A DNA stretch of 64,000 bases from positions 372,001 through 436,000 of the forward strand of contig CP150573.1 of assembly GCA_049487715.1 (NCBI GenBank), given 5' to 3'. This document shows, piece after piece, positions 48,707 to 59,300 of this stretch. The notes under the pieces were generated by a model that saw only the letters and a list, made by a program, of their open reading frames with translations, was not told the origin of the DNA and searched no databases. The position numbers and the translations under genes are program-made. Position 1 is the first letter of the stretch; every line of letters starts with the position of its first letter. This stretch comes from Pycnococcus provasolii. Taxonomy: Eukaryota; Chlorophyta; Pseudoscourfieldiophyceae; Pseudoscourfieldiales.

Positions 48707-49390
48707 TTCTTGAAACACTCACACAGAACAGACAACACAACACAAGTCACAAGTCACAAGCACAACACAACGTAAGCCTTAAGATACACCTTATCTGAAC
48801 TTATCTCTAAGAAACACGTGTGAAGTGGGCCCCAACTCTTTGTTTATTGAAGAGGGGTTAACCGGAGAGATTAAGCGCAGAACAGGAGGGAGCGGAGCGG
48901 CGTTGAGTTTAACCTTATGATGAGGCTCGTTTCATCACCTCAAAGGCTCAAAGGCCAAACAAAGGGGACCTCAAAGGCGTCGCGTCGCGTCCGGCTTCTT
49001 AAGGGTTGCAAGAATACTGTACGGGCAGGCAGGCGCGATGAGCGGGAAGCCCTTCATTGCATGGAATGGAAGTGAGCCGTCAATAATGTGGGTGATGGGT
49101 GGCCCCTTAGGTGATGTCACCACGGCACCACGCACGTGGACGCATGCAAGGTTCGCACGCATGTCGCGTATCGTATTCTAATGATGTGTCAGTACTACCT
49201 GGTAGCATAGCAGGGCTGCCACCAAAGCTTTGCCCCTTTGATTTTGGATGTATGTAACCCGCCTTAAGGGACCTATTCCGTATGTACCCTATCGTAGTGT
49301 CGGGAGAAAAGTCTTAATAAGGGCAGCAAAAAACCCGACCCTTATTCTTGAAACCCGACCCGACAACACTTGGAACCCGACACTTGGAAC

Positions 49391-49910
49391 CCCGACCCTT
49401 ATTCTTGCACTCCGACCCTTATTCTGGAATTCCGACCCTTATTCTTGAAATCCGACCCTTATTCTGGAACCCCGACCCTTATTCTTGAAATCCGACCCTT
49501 ATTCTTGAACCCCGACCCTTATTCTTGAACCCCGACCCTTATTCTTGAACCCCGACCCTTATTCTTGAACCCCGACCCTTATTCTTGCACTCCGACCCTT
49601 ATTCTGGAATTCCGACCCTTATTCTTGAAATCCGACCCTTATTCTTGAACCCCGACCCTTATTCTTGAACCCCGACCCTTATTCTTGCACTCCGACCCTT
49701 ATTCTGGAATTCCGACCCTTATTCTTGAAATCCGACCCTTATTCTTGAACCCCGACCCTTATTCTTGAACCCCGACCCTTATTCTTGAACCCCGACCCTT
49801 ATTCTTGAACCCCGACCCTTATTCTTGAACCCCGACCCTTATTCTTGAACCCCGACCCTTATTCTTGAACCCCGACCCTTATTCTTGAAACCCGACCCTT
49901 ATTCTTGAAA
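49391..49910. repeat. 20-bp minisatellite (CCGACCCTTATTCTTGAACC), 26 units
   Basis: Twenty-six contiguous units of 20 bp with few differences. A three-part variant block (TTGCACT, TTCTGGAAT, TTGAAAT forms) recurs at 49401, 49581 and 49681, showing higher-order duplication of five and nine units. Both flanks carry a second motif, CCCGACAACACTTG followed by ACCCGACACTTG (49358-49385 and 49911-49938). Confidence 0.95.
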
Positions 49911-50072
49911 CCCGACAACACTTGCAAACCCGACACTTGTAACCCCCTTGTAAAATGAATTTCATGTCGTCGACCATACTATTTCCCCTCGGGACTTAAG
50001 GTAAGACGTTTTATTATAATCCTGTAAAACATCCATCGGGACCCGTTAGAAAACTCGAGCCCTATTAACCTC

Positions 50073-50098
50073 TAACCCTAACCCTAACCCTAACCCTT
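50073..50098 (-). repeat. Interstitial telomere-like CCCTAA array
   Basis: Four CTAACC units, TTAGGG on the reverse strand, about 160 bp from the end of the 20-bp minisatellite. Confidence 0.75.
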
Positions 50099-50535
50099 TT
50101 TCGTGTTCGCCTCCTTTCCTCTCCAGCCCCCTACCTCCTAGGTGTTCTGTTTCTGTTTTTCGGGCCTTTGCTTTTCGTTCTCGAACGTATCCCCTTAACG
50201 TGTCGGTATTCTCGGTGTTGCTCCAGCTTTTTAATAATAATAATGCCCGGTGGACGTTACCTGCAGGCACAATTGTAGTTAGTTGTAGTTGGTGGATCAT
50301 GATGCACGCTTCCATGATCATGACCCTCCATTTAAAGTAGGCCTCTTTGTGTTCTGTGGTCATTGGCATTGTATTCGTGTTTGGCGTTTGCTGTTGTGAC
50401 TTGTGTTCGCTTCTGGACAGTCAAAGATCAAAGAAGCGCGATTGATATTGGAAGGAAGGCCTTTAGAGGTAGGTCAGTCAACTCCGCTGTCGTCCGCACG
50501 TTGTTGACGTCTCGTCGAAGCATAAAGAAGAAAAG

Positions 50536-51498
50536 ATGTTGTCGCGGAGAATTGTGCCAAGACAAGGGACGGTCGGGATGATGATGGCGGTGCTCGCAGC
50601 CTTGTTCACTACAGCAGCAGACTTCTCATCATACGCCGCAGCAGATAGCGTGAAATTTCTATTCTTTGCGGGAATAGAAGGATCGGGACACCACGCGTGG
50701 AGACACATGTGGAGACACAACGGGTTACGAAAGATGAAAAACGCACATGTGGCGGTGCAGCACATAATCTCGCATGAGAACAACACCAGTCACGATAACA
50801 ACAAGACCATCTACGTGACAAGCACGAGACTGAACAGCGCACTTTTAAACGGTCACGAGGGACGGAACGTCTTCAATCCGCAAACTGCGGGTGACCTCGA
50901 AATGGCGATACGTGTCGTTGAAGACGAGGTGCGCACGTTTGCGTCACAACTGAAAAATAAACGCGTCGTTGTTGTCATAAACACAGCGGGAGGAAACATG
51001 ATGTCGTATCCCTTCGGTGGTGGTGGTGGGTACAAGGCGATCCATATGCCGAACATGGAGTTTCTGGCGCGAGTCATTGACGATGTACGTGGCGACTTAA
51101 GAGTTGTTGTATTGCTGCGTGATCCCGCGCTCGCCGTTTCCAGTGGAATTCGACGAGGGTACTACCATAGCGAAGGGTACCACTGCGGAATTGCGGAGGG
51201 GGGGGACCAGGATCGCGCGAGGTGTGAGATGGAATACGTGCGCCTTGCTACGCAAGGACAACGGCTCATTTTTGAGCAGTTGCACGTGTTGAGCAAGCGG
51301 TCTTGGGCGTGCAGTACTCTCGCCATGCCCGACGACCACGCGGAAGTTGTGCGTTCACGTATCAACGAGGACCTCTACGCGCACTTGGACGTGGCAACAA
51401 ATGGCCTGCGCATGGTTACGGATGACATCATCGCGAAGTGTCCCGCGCACATTCGGACAGGCGAGATTAACGCCATCTCGTCGTGGTTGTTTGCGTAG
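50536..51498 (+). CDS. Sulfotransferase-like protein, secretory
   Basis: 320 residues with an N-terminal hydrophobic segment (GMMMAVLAALFTTAA) that suggests a signal peptide or anchor. Next, FLFFAGIEGSGHHAWRHMW resembles the 5'-phosphosulfate binding loop of PAPS sulfotransferases, and LRVVVLLRDPALAVSSGIRR resembles the 3'-phosphate site (R-D-P-x-x-x-x-x-S). Length and order fit small Golgi carbohydrate sulfotransferases, but overall similarity is low and the acceptor is unknown. The stop codon TAG is the first TAG of a short TTAGGG array at 51496-51513. Could alternatively be another P-loop kinase-like enzyme. Confidence 0.65.
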   Translation: MLSRRIVPRQGTVGMMMAVLAALFTTAADFSSYAAADSVKFLFFAGIEGSGHHAWRHMWRHNGLRKMKNAHVAVQHIISHENNTSHDNNKTIYVTSTRLNSALLNGHEGRNVFNPQTAGDLEMAIRVVEDEVRTFASQLKNKRVVVVINTAGGNMMSYPFGGGGGYKAIHMPNMEFLARVIDDVRGDLRVVVLLRDPALAVSSGIRRGYYHSEGYHCGIAEGGDQDRARCEMEYVRLATQGQRLIFEQLHVLSKRSWACSTLAMPDDHAEVVRSRINEDLYAHLDVATNGLRMVTDDIIAKCPAHIRTGEINAISSWLFA

Positions 51499-51513
51499 GG
51501 TTAGGGTTAGGGT
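51496..51513 (+). repeat. TTAGGG units overlapping a stop codon
   Basis: TAGGGTTAGGGTTAGGG begins in the TAG stop codon of the sulfotransferase-like gene, so telomere-like repeats form the very start of its 3' region. Confidence 0.7.
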
Positions 51514-51650
51514 GTCGTGAGTTGTCCTCGCGTTGGGGTAGTGTAACGTCTGGACCAAATAAACATAACCTTAGTTTCAATTCAATTAAAAATCAAATGA
51601 TCCCAATAGTGAACTACGAAGTGACTACGATGTGACCCGTCGCGAGATGC

Positions 51651-51791
51651 TCAAATCACGAACGGGCGGTTCAGATCAAAAGGCTCGCTTGCGCTGAAGT
51701 GCGGAATCTGAGAAAAACCACGTCCTCCCGATGAGCCGCCGCCGTAGCCATCACCACCGCCATCCATGCTTGCGAGGCCCGCGAGCAGCAT
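51651..51791 (-). other. Short orphan open frame, possible terminal exon
   Basis: A 46-codon frame (start MLLAGLASMDGGG, end FDLNRPFVI) with Gly-rich, gene-like composition, unlike the AT-rich bases around it. It could be a last exon of a minus-strand gene or a remnant next to the GH16 fragment. No other exon found; function unknown. Confidence 0.3.
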
Positions 51792-51935
51792 GTCTTACTA
51801 TTACAGTTTATTTTCATTTGTTTCATTTTTAATGCTGTCTGCTCGATCTAATTCAATTGCACCCCAGCAGCATTATTATTACTAAAAAGATGTCGTTAGT
51901 GATAATGTGGAGCTGTCGTTGGCACGTACCACTAG

Positions 51936-52256
51936 GGCACGCAGTGCAACGTCGACGACTGGACCAAAGCGGGGAAACCGCACGGACGGTTCGACAGCCC
52001 TACCGCGGACTACTGGAGTGAGGACTATCACGTCTTCGAGCTCGAGTGGGGCGTTTCGGAGGCTGTGTGGAGGGTCGACGGCGTACCGTATTACTCGTAT
52101 CCAGATGTCGCGCACAAGTGGACGGCTCCTCTGCCGACGACGGCGATGTTCTTGATATTGGACACGGCGGTGAGCGGCTACGTCGCGGCGCCTGATCCGG
52201 TCGCGATGCCCGTCGTGCACAGCGTCGACTGGGTGAGCGTGCAGCAGTGCCTGTAG
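51936..52256 (+). pseudogene. C-terminal fragment of a GH16-type glycoside hydrolase
   Basis: 106 codons ending at TAG. The segment HVFELEWGVSEAVWRVDGVP, then FLILDTAVSG and VDWVSVQQC, is the C-terminal half of the GH16 laminarinase/beta-glucanase jelly roll. The catalytic E-x-D-x-x-E strand, which should lie upstream, is absent. An in-frame TAG lies just before 51936, but ACTAG there could serve as a splice acceptor. I found no upstream exon in the 400 bp back to the sulfotransferase-like gene. Either a truncated remnant or the last exon of a gene with a long intron. Confidence 0.6.
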
Positions 52257-52319
52257 ACATGTATATAGTTAACCCACGGGTCGGGTCAATGTTACAGAGT
52301 TGTGACAAGTACGTTATCC

Positions 52320-55076
52320 TTACGTAAATCGAACGCCCAACTTCTTCGACGGCTCTTTCTTCTTCTGCTTCTTGTCCTTTGCCGGAGTTCTCGCCTCAAG
52401 CATCATCTTACGTGTGATCACCTCAGGCTGAGCACCATCGCCAGCCGCAGACTTCTCCTCACCTTTTCCCTCGTCGTCGTCGTCGTCGTCGTCGTCAAGG
52501 CCTTCGTCTAGCGACGGCATGTGGACAACTCGGAAATTGTTCACGCCAAGCTCCCGTGTCGTGTTGTAGAACGAAGCGTCGTCTTCCTTCGCTTTCGCCT
52601 CTCGAGTGCGGATGCTTCCAAGGGAACCAATCATCTTGAGCTTCATGCGTAAGCTAGATGTCTTTCGCATCAGTGGTGCTGATGCACCATCGTCGGTTGA
52701 CATGACGCCGGAACCTCCCGAGCCCGCAAGCCCTGTGCCACCCGATGCTCGCCCGTGTAAAATGTGGCCGGCGATCTGCTGAAGGTCTTTCAACACCTGC
52801 TCAAGATTAGACACCGACATCTTGGCAGTCGAGGCAGATGCACCAGACGACGCGCGACCAGACACCTCGTCACCGCCGCCGCCAACGGTGTCGTCACCAC
52901 CGACGTCGCCGTCCTCAGCCTCCACACCAGCAACAGGTGTGCTAGCCCGCTGCGCTTCAATCTCCGCCGCGGCAGCCGCGCGCTGCATCCTCAAATCCAA
53001 GCCGGCATTCGTTACGGCACTGAGCTGGTCGCGCAGTTCGGAGAGCCACGACGAGCTCGTTCGATAAAGAACATCGACGCCGCGCAATTTCCATCGAAGA
53101 TTCGACGTCTTCGCCCGCGACTCCGAGATGGGTTTGTCAAATGCGGACGTTGCGACGCTAATACGGCCGACGCCCATGATCTGAAATTTCTCCAGCTCTT
53201 CCGTCTCAACTTTAAGCTGTTCCTCGAGAAGCGCGATCTTCTCCTCCAATTCCTCCTTTTCGCGCAGGCTCTCGCGCGCCTTGCGATCAGGATCCTTAAG
53301 CAGCGTGAGCACCTCCTCGGCCGTTCGCAAACCCGTAGAATTCATGACCGTTTGAATCACTTTGCGGTATGTGATCTCCTCCGCGCGCAAGCGCTCTTTT
53401 TCCTCGTTCGTCTGCGCCTCACGCCATGTGCTTCTCGCCGCATCGCGCTTGACACGAGCCGACGCGTTTATGTCGACATCATTCGCCACCTCCTCGCGAA
53501 TGCCCTCCTCCTCTTTCCAGCGATTTTCGCGCACTCGCCAGTACGACATCTCCGCCCTGTACTCATCTTTCAGCCATTCGACAGAATTCTTGTGCACCTT
53601 CGTCTGCGCCTTCGTCTCGCGCACAGCCCGCTTGCCCTTCTTCATATCCTCTTCCCAGAGATTCTGCAGTCGCATCGCCGCCTCCTCGCCCTTCCTAATC
53701 CGAGCGGCTGCTGCTGCGAGGTCCTCGTTTGCTTGCTTAATGGCTGTCTTTTTCTTTTGGATGTCGATCACAATTCGTTCCATGATGTGGTGCAAGGTGT
53801 TCGTGTTCGCCTGCTCGAAGAACAGCACGTCCTCCATTTCGACGTTCTTCGCCTTGGCCGCCTTCACTCTCTCCGAAGGGTCGTTCTCGCGCACCTCCGT
53901 CTTCACGCGAACGATGATGTCCTCGTAGAATTCGAGCTGCCTCTCCATGTCAGCGATCCTCTTCTCGCGCGCCTTGTTTGTCATCACCTCCTCGTTGTAG
54001 TGCTCGGTGATTTCCTGCAGGTGCTGCTGCGCTTCCGAGAGGTGGCCGTCCTTCGTGGCGAGCAGCCTGTCCGCCTGCAGCGCGTCCTCCTCGTTGTCAC
54101 CGCGAGGCGAGCCGAGTTCTTCGAGAAACTTATTCGCATCCTGACGCAGGCGTCTTCGCGCGCTCGTCGGCGCACTCTGCGAGTTGGCATCAGCAAGCGG
54201 CGTCACCGGCGGTAGAGGCTTCTCCTGCACGCTTTCGCCGAGGCTTGCAGTTTTGAACCTTGAGCTGGTTTTGTTGGAAGCCACGGTTGCATTCACCGCG
54301 GAGGTGAGTTTCGATAGCATGCCCGGCCCTGTACGTTTTTTCACTTCGGCTTTTCTTTTCTTATCTTCCTCATGTTTGAGATATGCTTTCGCGACATTTT
54401 TCGTGAGTGTGATGTTGATACCTAGCTGTGCGCGTGCCGCTCGGATGGAGGTATCCTTGTTAACTTCGCCGCGTGTCGTTGCATTGGCACTTGAACTTCG
54501 CGGCGGCGGCGGCGTGGGTCGCAGTGGTCTGTGTGCGGCAGAGTCGTCTGCTGAGACGAGGTTTTCGACCCTCCCTGCGTCAGTTGCAGGTTTCCAGTAG
54601 TACGTGTTCTCGCTGCTTTGCCTCGTTCGCGCGGAGTGCGCGCGAGGTTTCACCGGCGGGTTTGCGATTCTCGGCGACGCCGACGCGTATGCGCGCGCCG
54701 AGTGCACTCGCGCTCTCGGCGACACGAGCACGTGTCTCACGTTAATTTTGTTGTCTGCGTCTATGTAGGTTTGCAGGGAGAGCGGCAGTCTTCTCGCCGG
54801 CGACGCCGTGTACCTCGCGGTAAGAAATCCCGCGCGTGCAGTACTATGCGTGTACGCTTGATTGTACGAGCGCGCTGACAAGGCACCTCCCGCAACCCCC
54901 GCCCCCGCCCCCCCAGGCGGAAGTCCACCGAAGAGTTCGCGCGACCGAGAGTTCCCTCCCACCGGGGTGTGTCGCGACGAAGACAAACCGGAAGAAGGAG
55001 GCGCAACCAGTGACGAAGAAGGAGCAAGACCGTCCTGCAAGCCCGAAGTAAGCCCGGAGGAGTAACGCGGCGCCAT
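52320..55076 (-). CDS. Long coiled-coil protein, unknown function (possibly axonemal)
   Basis: 918 residues from the ATG at 55076 (MAPRYSSGL). The first 230 residues are Ser/Ala/Arg-rich and disordered. Residues about 310-720 are heptad-rich coiled coil: MERQLEFYEDIIVRV, TLHHIMERIVIDIQKKKTA, MSYWRVRENRWKEEEGI and KEELEEKIALLEEQLKVE. The tail has an Asp run (LDEGLDDDDDDDDEGKGEE) and ends in KKKEPSKKLGVRFT. The style resembles flagellar docking-complex and other axonemal proteins, but I cannot assign a family. Confidence 0.7.
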   Translation of the reverse strand: MAPRYSSGLTSGLQDGLAPSSSLVAPPSSGLSSSRHTPVGGNSRSRELFGGLPPGGAGAGVAGGALSARSYNQAYTHSTARAGFLTARYTASPARRLPLSLQTYIDADNKINVRHVLVSPRARVHSARAYASASPRIANPPVKPRAHSARTRQSSENTYYWKPATDAGRVENLVSADDSAAHRPLRPTPPPPRSSSANATTRGEVNKDTSIRAARAQLGINITLTKNVAKAYLKHEEDKKRKAEVKKRTGPGMLSKLTSAVNATVASNKTSSRFKTASLGESVQEKPLPPVTPLADANSQSAPTSARRRLRQDANKFLEELGSPRGDNEEDALQADRLLATKDGHLSEAQQHLQEITEHYNEEVMTNKAREKRIADMERQLEFYEDIIVRVKTEVRENDPSERVKAAKAKNVEMEDVLFFEQANTNTLHHIMERIVIDIQKKKTAIKQANEDLAAAAARIRKGEEAAMRLQNLWEEDMKKGKRAVRETKAQTKVHKNSVEWLKDEYRAEMSYWRVRENRWKEEEGIREEVANDVDINASARVKRDAARSTWREAQTNEEKERLRAEEITYRKVIQTVMNSTGLRTAEEVLTLLKDPDRKARESLREKEELEEKIALLEEQLKVETEELEKFQIMGVGRISVATSAFDKPISESRAKTSNLRWKLRGVDVLYRTSSSWLSELRDQLSAVTNAGLDLRMQRAAAAAEIEAQRASTPVAGVEAEDGDVGGDDTVGGGGDEVSGRASSGASASTAKMSVSNLEQVLKDLQQIAGHILHGRASGGTGLAGSGGSGVMSTDDGASAPLMRKTSSLRMKLKMIGSLGSIRTREAKAKEDDASFYNTTRELGVNNFRVVHMPSLDEGLDDDDDDDDEGKGEEKSAAGDGAQPEVITRKMMLEARTPAKDKKQKKKEPSKKLGVRFT

Positions 55077-56356
55077 GATGACAAACGGACAGATATTTAC
55101 AAACAAGAATGTCGGTCTGGGGGCCGGCGACGTGACCTCGAAGACTCGAATAAGGTATGCAAGGGGTCGTTAACGGGGTAAGGTGAGCTCGGGATCCACC
55201 AAGTCAAGTCGGTCAACGCGGTTCCGGGAGAAAACGACTTTTGGAGTTCTCCCCGGTTCCCCCCTGGCAGTCCCCTGGCAGTCCCCTCGGGCAACCATAT
55301 ACGGTCCTCTAAATGAGGGCACGCTACATTTATTTGCTCCCATTTCTCGACCTGTAGCGGAGTTCTCCCAGAGACCTTTAGCAAAGTTTGTTGGATCCGA
55401 CCTGTAGCGTCGACCAGACATGTATCTATCCGCCGACCTGTAGCGTGCACTCATTTATACGACCGTATATGGTTGCCCGAGGGGACTGCCTGGGGCCCCC
55501 TCCAGTGGGGGGTGGATTCGAGGAGGGTTAAAACCACCCCCTGGGAATTGGGAAAGAAGAACCACTCATCTTTCTTTTCTTTCCCAAGACAACGAATTAT
55601 TTTACTGTATGGGAGTCAACATCCGTTCTTTCCATCTTTCCGAGCTCGAACTGTCGGGGGAGTGTTCCGTGTTCTTTCCTTTCCGCCCTGCGGCCTGAAG
55701 GGTTAGGGTTAGGGCTAGGAAAGGCTGCGGCCTGGCCCTACGATAACCTTAGGGGGAAGGCTTTATGGCCGGCTTTCATTCAGGAGGGGCAGGGGCCAGG
55801 GGAGAATTATTAGGCTCTTTGGACTTTCTGTTTGGACTTTCCGCCTATGACTCTATCTCTCTATGACTCTATGGTAAGTAGGCCTTCCTACCTTAGACCC
55901 AACGATGATGAGGCCACGACTCACGAGGTCCACGAGGGAGGAGAGGGCGCGGTGGTGAACCAACCCCAGGGGGCTGTCACAAAGGTGGTCAGTGGTCACA
56001 AAACACTTCTTCGTCCAACCTTATGGGTAGGGTAGTACTATCGTAACGATAGGAGTGCCACCCTGCCGTCGGGGCCCTGGCCTGTGCTCACCAGTCACCT
56101 CGTTAGTTCTATGAGGTACGCCGTTATGTACCTTTTTTAAGTTCAGTTTATGTCTTTTATGTAAGAACTATTTTGTTACCTAAGATTTACATGGTTATAT
56201 ATTCTACTTCACAGTACAGTACAGCACAGCACCTCTCTACTCTATACGAGTAAGCACTGTTCTTCTCTCACAACATAGATAGATGATAGACTAGCTCGTC
56301 ATCATCAAAAACAAATAAAAATTCAAAGAGGACTTTCATCATCATCATCATCATCA
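55077..56356. other. Intergenic region containing an inverted-repeat element
   Basis: About 1.3 kb. It contains the 57-bp inverted repeat (listed separately), a short TTAGGG run near 55700-55718, ACAGTACAGTACAG words near 56210, and an ATC run (56335-56360) at the TIR-WD40 gene's 3' end. No gene seen. Confidence 0.45.
55272..55495. repeat. Inverted repeat, 57-bp arms and 110-bp loop (MITE-like)
   Basis: Left arm 55272-55328 (CCCCTGGCAGTCCCCTCGGG onwards) and right arm 55439-55495 are reverse complements with about five to six mismatches. The loop contains CGACCTGTAGCG-type words, which also begin the right arm. A further GGCAGTCCCCT copy lies just outside the left arm. It encodes nothing. 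Size and symmetry suggest a foldback or non-autonomous element. Confidence 0.75.
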
Positions 56357-59300
56357 TCATGACTTATCATCTCCTCCCTCCTCATTCTCGAGGCTGCTCT
56401 TCTCATTCTCGGCAGAGGTCAGCTCAAGATACTTAGCCGTCACGTTCACGGAAACGCCCGTGATGCGAACCGTCAAACCATCAAGGCCCCGCAGACTTGG
56501 TGCCGGGCGCGTGCGCAACACGCCGTCGTTTGACGAGTACACAATCAAAGGCACATCTGCGGTTGGCGAGAAGGAAACAACTGGATACGACTTCGCGAGT
56601 TCCTTTTCCTCGTTGACGATGCGCCGATACCTCGCCAACAGTTCGCCACCGTCGACACGGTCAAAGAAGTACACAGCCACAGAATCGTCACCCGATGTTG
56701 CCAAGCGCTTCGAATCAGGAGACCAGGAGACTGAACGAACCTTGCCGTTGTGCGCTTCATGCTGGTACACCACGCTGCGTGTTGTCACATCGTAAATGCG
56801 CACATGCCGATCTGGCGTACTGACCGCAAGCATCGAACCATCGGGGCTCCACGCAACGTCGCTCAATGGAGTTCGCGCACACCCACCTGTCTCGTCGCCA
56901 TCTGAATCGCCATCCCCACACGAAATCGCGGCTTCTGAGGTGCCAGTCAACACATTCCACATTTGAATGTCTCCAAGACCTGCCGGACGTGCCGTATCAT
57001 CCATATCATGCTTGTAATAATTTTCCTGCGTCTCCACGGTGCACACAGATGCGATGCGAGTGCCGTCTGGTGACCAAGCCAAGGAAGATACGATGCCCAC
57101 ATGCTCTTTCAGCGTCTGCACTTCCACCGCAACACCATTCTGCATCGACCAAATGCGCACTGTCTTGTCGCTAGAGCCAGTTGCGATACGCTCGCTGTTG
57201 ATTGGCGAGAATGCAACTACCCTCACACTGGAGGTGTGTGTTAGGACGACCACCAATTCCTCCGCAGATGTTGACCAAACGCGAACCTCTCCAGCACCTT
57301 CCTTCGAGGCGGCAGAGGCGATAAACTTTCCATCCGCGGACCAGGACACGCTCAAGACCTCAAGCGACCTGTCCTCGTGAAAGAAATCGCGCATCGTTGT
57401 ACCAGTCGTGGATGAAAAAATTCGCGTCATGGCTTGATCGCACCCCGCAGCGAAGGCGGAGCCGTCTGGCGCCCAGCTGATATCTTTTGCTTTCGTAGAT
57501 GGCAAAACTGTTGAATTGTCAGATGCACGCAAATTATATTGGTGGTTATATTGAGTGAGAGCAAACATGATCACGCCGCCGCTTTCGTCTGCCGAAACCA
57601 GCGTCTTGCCGTCCGGAGAGACATCCATAGTAGTCACACCTCTGCTATGTCCCCTGAGAATTCCATCTCCACCTTCCATGTCAAGCGTCCATCTCTCACC
57701 ACCCCATGACCAGAAGCGAATGGAGTTATCTAGACTTGCGCTGATGAAAGATTCGTTCTCCACGAACTTAATAGCCGTCACACCAAGCGTGTGTCCCTTC
57801 ACGATATACTTTGGCCGGCCGGCACCCGTGAGAGCATCGAAGACGTAGATATCCCCAGATGCATCGGACTTGGCGCCAATAAAGATTTCTGAGCCGTCGT
57901 AGGAAAAAGAAACCGAATTTGCCACAGATGTGTTGCTCTTTGGCGTCCGGATGTCAAGAGCAAGTTCAACTTTGCCAGTTTGCACGGAAATCACAGGCAC
58001 ACGAGAAGATTGCCCGTCAACCAAAGCCAGGCGTGCACCGTTTGGCGAAAAGGCCATCGATTTAATGTTTAGTGCATACGAGCCTTCCATGACATCGCTA
58101 TCATCAGCAGGGTCGCCGCTAGGTCCTGCGCCTCCAGGAGGATTCATTGAAACGCTTGTCAGATCAAAGTTGGAAATGCTAAGCTCTCTCGTCAACGTCT
58201 TTGCAGACCAGATTATCAAACCTGAAGTTGCTGACCCGCTCGCAATTCGCATTCCGTCAGGAGCCAATACCACAGTAGTGACACCTGCATGGTCAAGCGT
58301 TGCTTCTAATTCCCATGTCGACGCGGACCATACCCGTATTTTACTGGTATCACCACTATCAGCGGATATTAGCCGAGTGCTGTCGGATGACCAAGCCAAA
58401 GCCGCCACTCCATCATCGTGATTTTTCAGTACGCGTATGATATTCCCAGATGTTGCATTCCAGATGCGCACACCTACAGTACCCACATCGCCCGTGGCAA
58501 ACATCGTTCCACTTGGCGCGTAAGAACAGCTTGTCACTGACGCCTCGTGTCTAATGTTCTCGTCAGATGATGGCGAAGATTGTCCTTTCAGATGTGCTTG
58601 CTGCTCTTGCTTGAACAAGCCATCGCTGGACAAGGAAACAGTCGTTAGAATCAACCCACGTTTGTACGCGGAGAAGGCATCAACGATTTCGCCGTAGGCT
58701 ACATACACGTCAGCGGAAGGATTGGACTGCTCATCGAATAGGCGAAGCGTTGTTTGGCCCCATTCGAGCCTAGTGTAAAAGTCAAGCCCGGTGTCTTTGA
58801 TGGTCGTGCGCGAAAGTGCCACGACCGTCGTATTCAGCCGTTTTTCAGCCTCGGCAAGAGCTTTTTGCGCCTCTTGTTGAGCTTGCTCAGCTATTTCTCT
58901 ACTTTCTAGTGCTCTCTTTTCACTTTCTTTTGCAAGCTCAGCAGCTTCCGTGGCATTGTCACGCGCCTCGTCTGCCTTCGTCCTCGCGACTTCGGCTTCT
59001 TTTAAAGCCCTGTAAGTCCTACTCTCAGCCTGCTCCGCCCGATTCGCTTGTATGACGGCATATATCATTCCGACTAAGTTGCCGATGAATAGCAGCAGCA
59101 ACGATCCGCCAATCAGGGCGAGTATGCGCCCACGAGCCCTTCTCGACCTCCTTATGAGTTCTCGTTGCTCTTGCGTCGGCGGCGGTTCTGAATGATCGGC
59201 ATCCGCCATGATCAGCCACGCATTTGCCGTGCGCAGCTCCTGCCAATGCAGAATTTTACCAGGAGTTTGAGCGAGTGTCAGCAGTCGCGCGTGCTCCTTC

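Larger units (their letters stand above)
48707..50535. other. Gene-free region between kinase and sulfotransferase-like genes
   Basis: 1.8 kb with no coding signal. It holds the 20-bp minisatellite and a telomere-like CCCTAA array, both listed separately. Left of the minisatellite are short AT-rich words and a T-TCCCGACC-type lead-in. The 100 bases before 50535 are the presumed 5' leader of the next gene. Confidence 0.5.

Noticed and set aside
49391-49910. Possible CRISPR array
   Set aside because: The 20-bp units are contiguous without unique spacers and the genome is eukaryotic; this is a minisatellite.
52764-54215. A 483-codon plus-strand open frame
   Set aside because: Antisense to the coiled-coil gene; its Leu/Arg/His-rich product mirrors the Glu/Lys heptads of the true gene.
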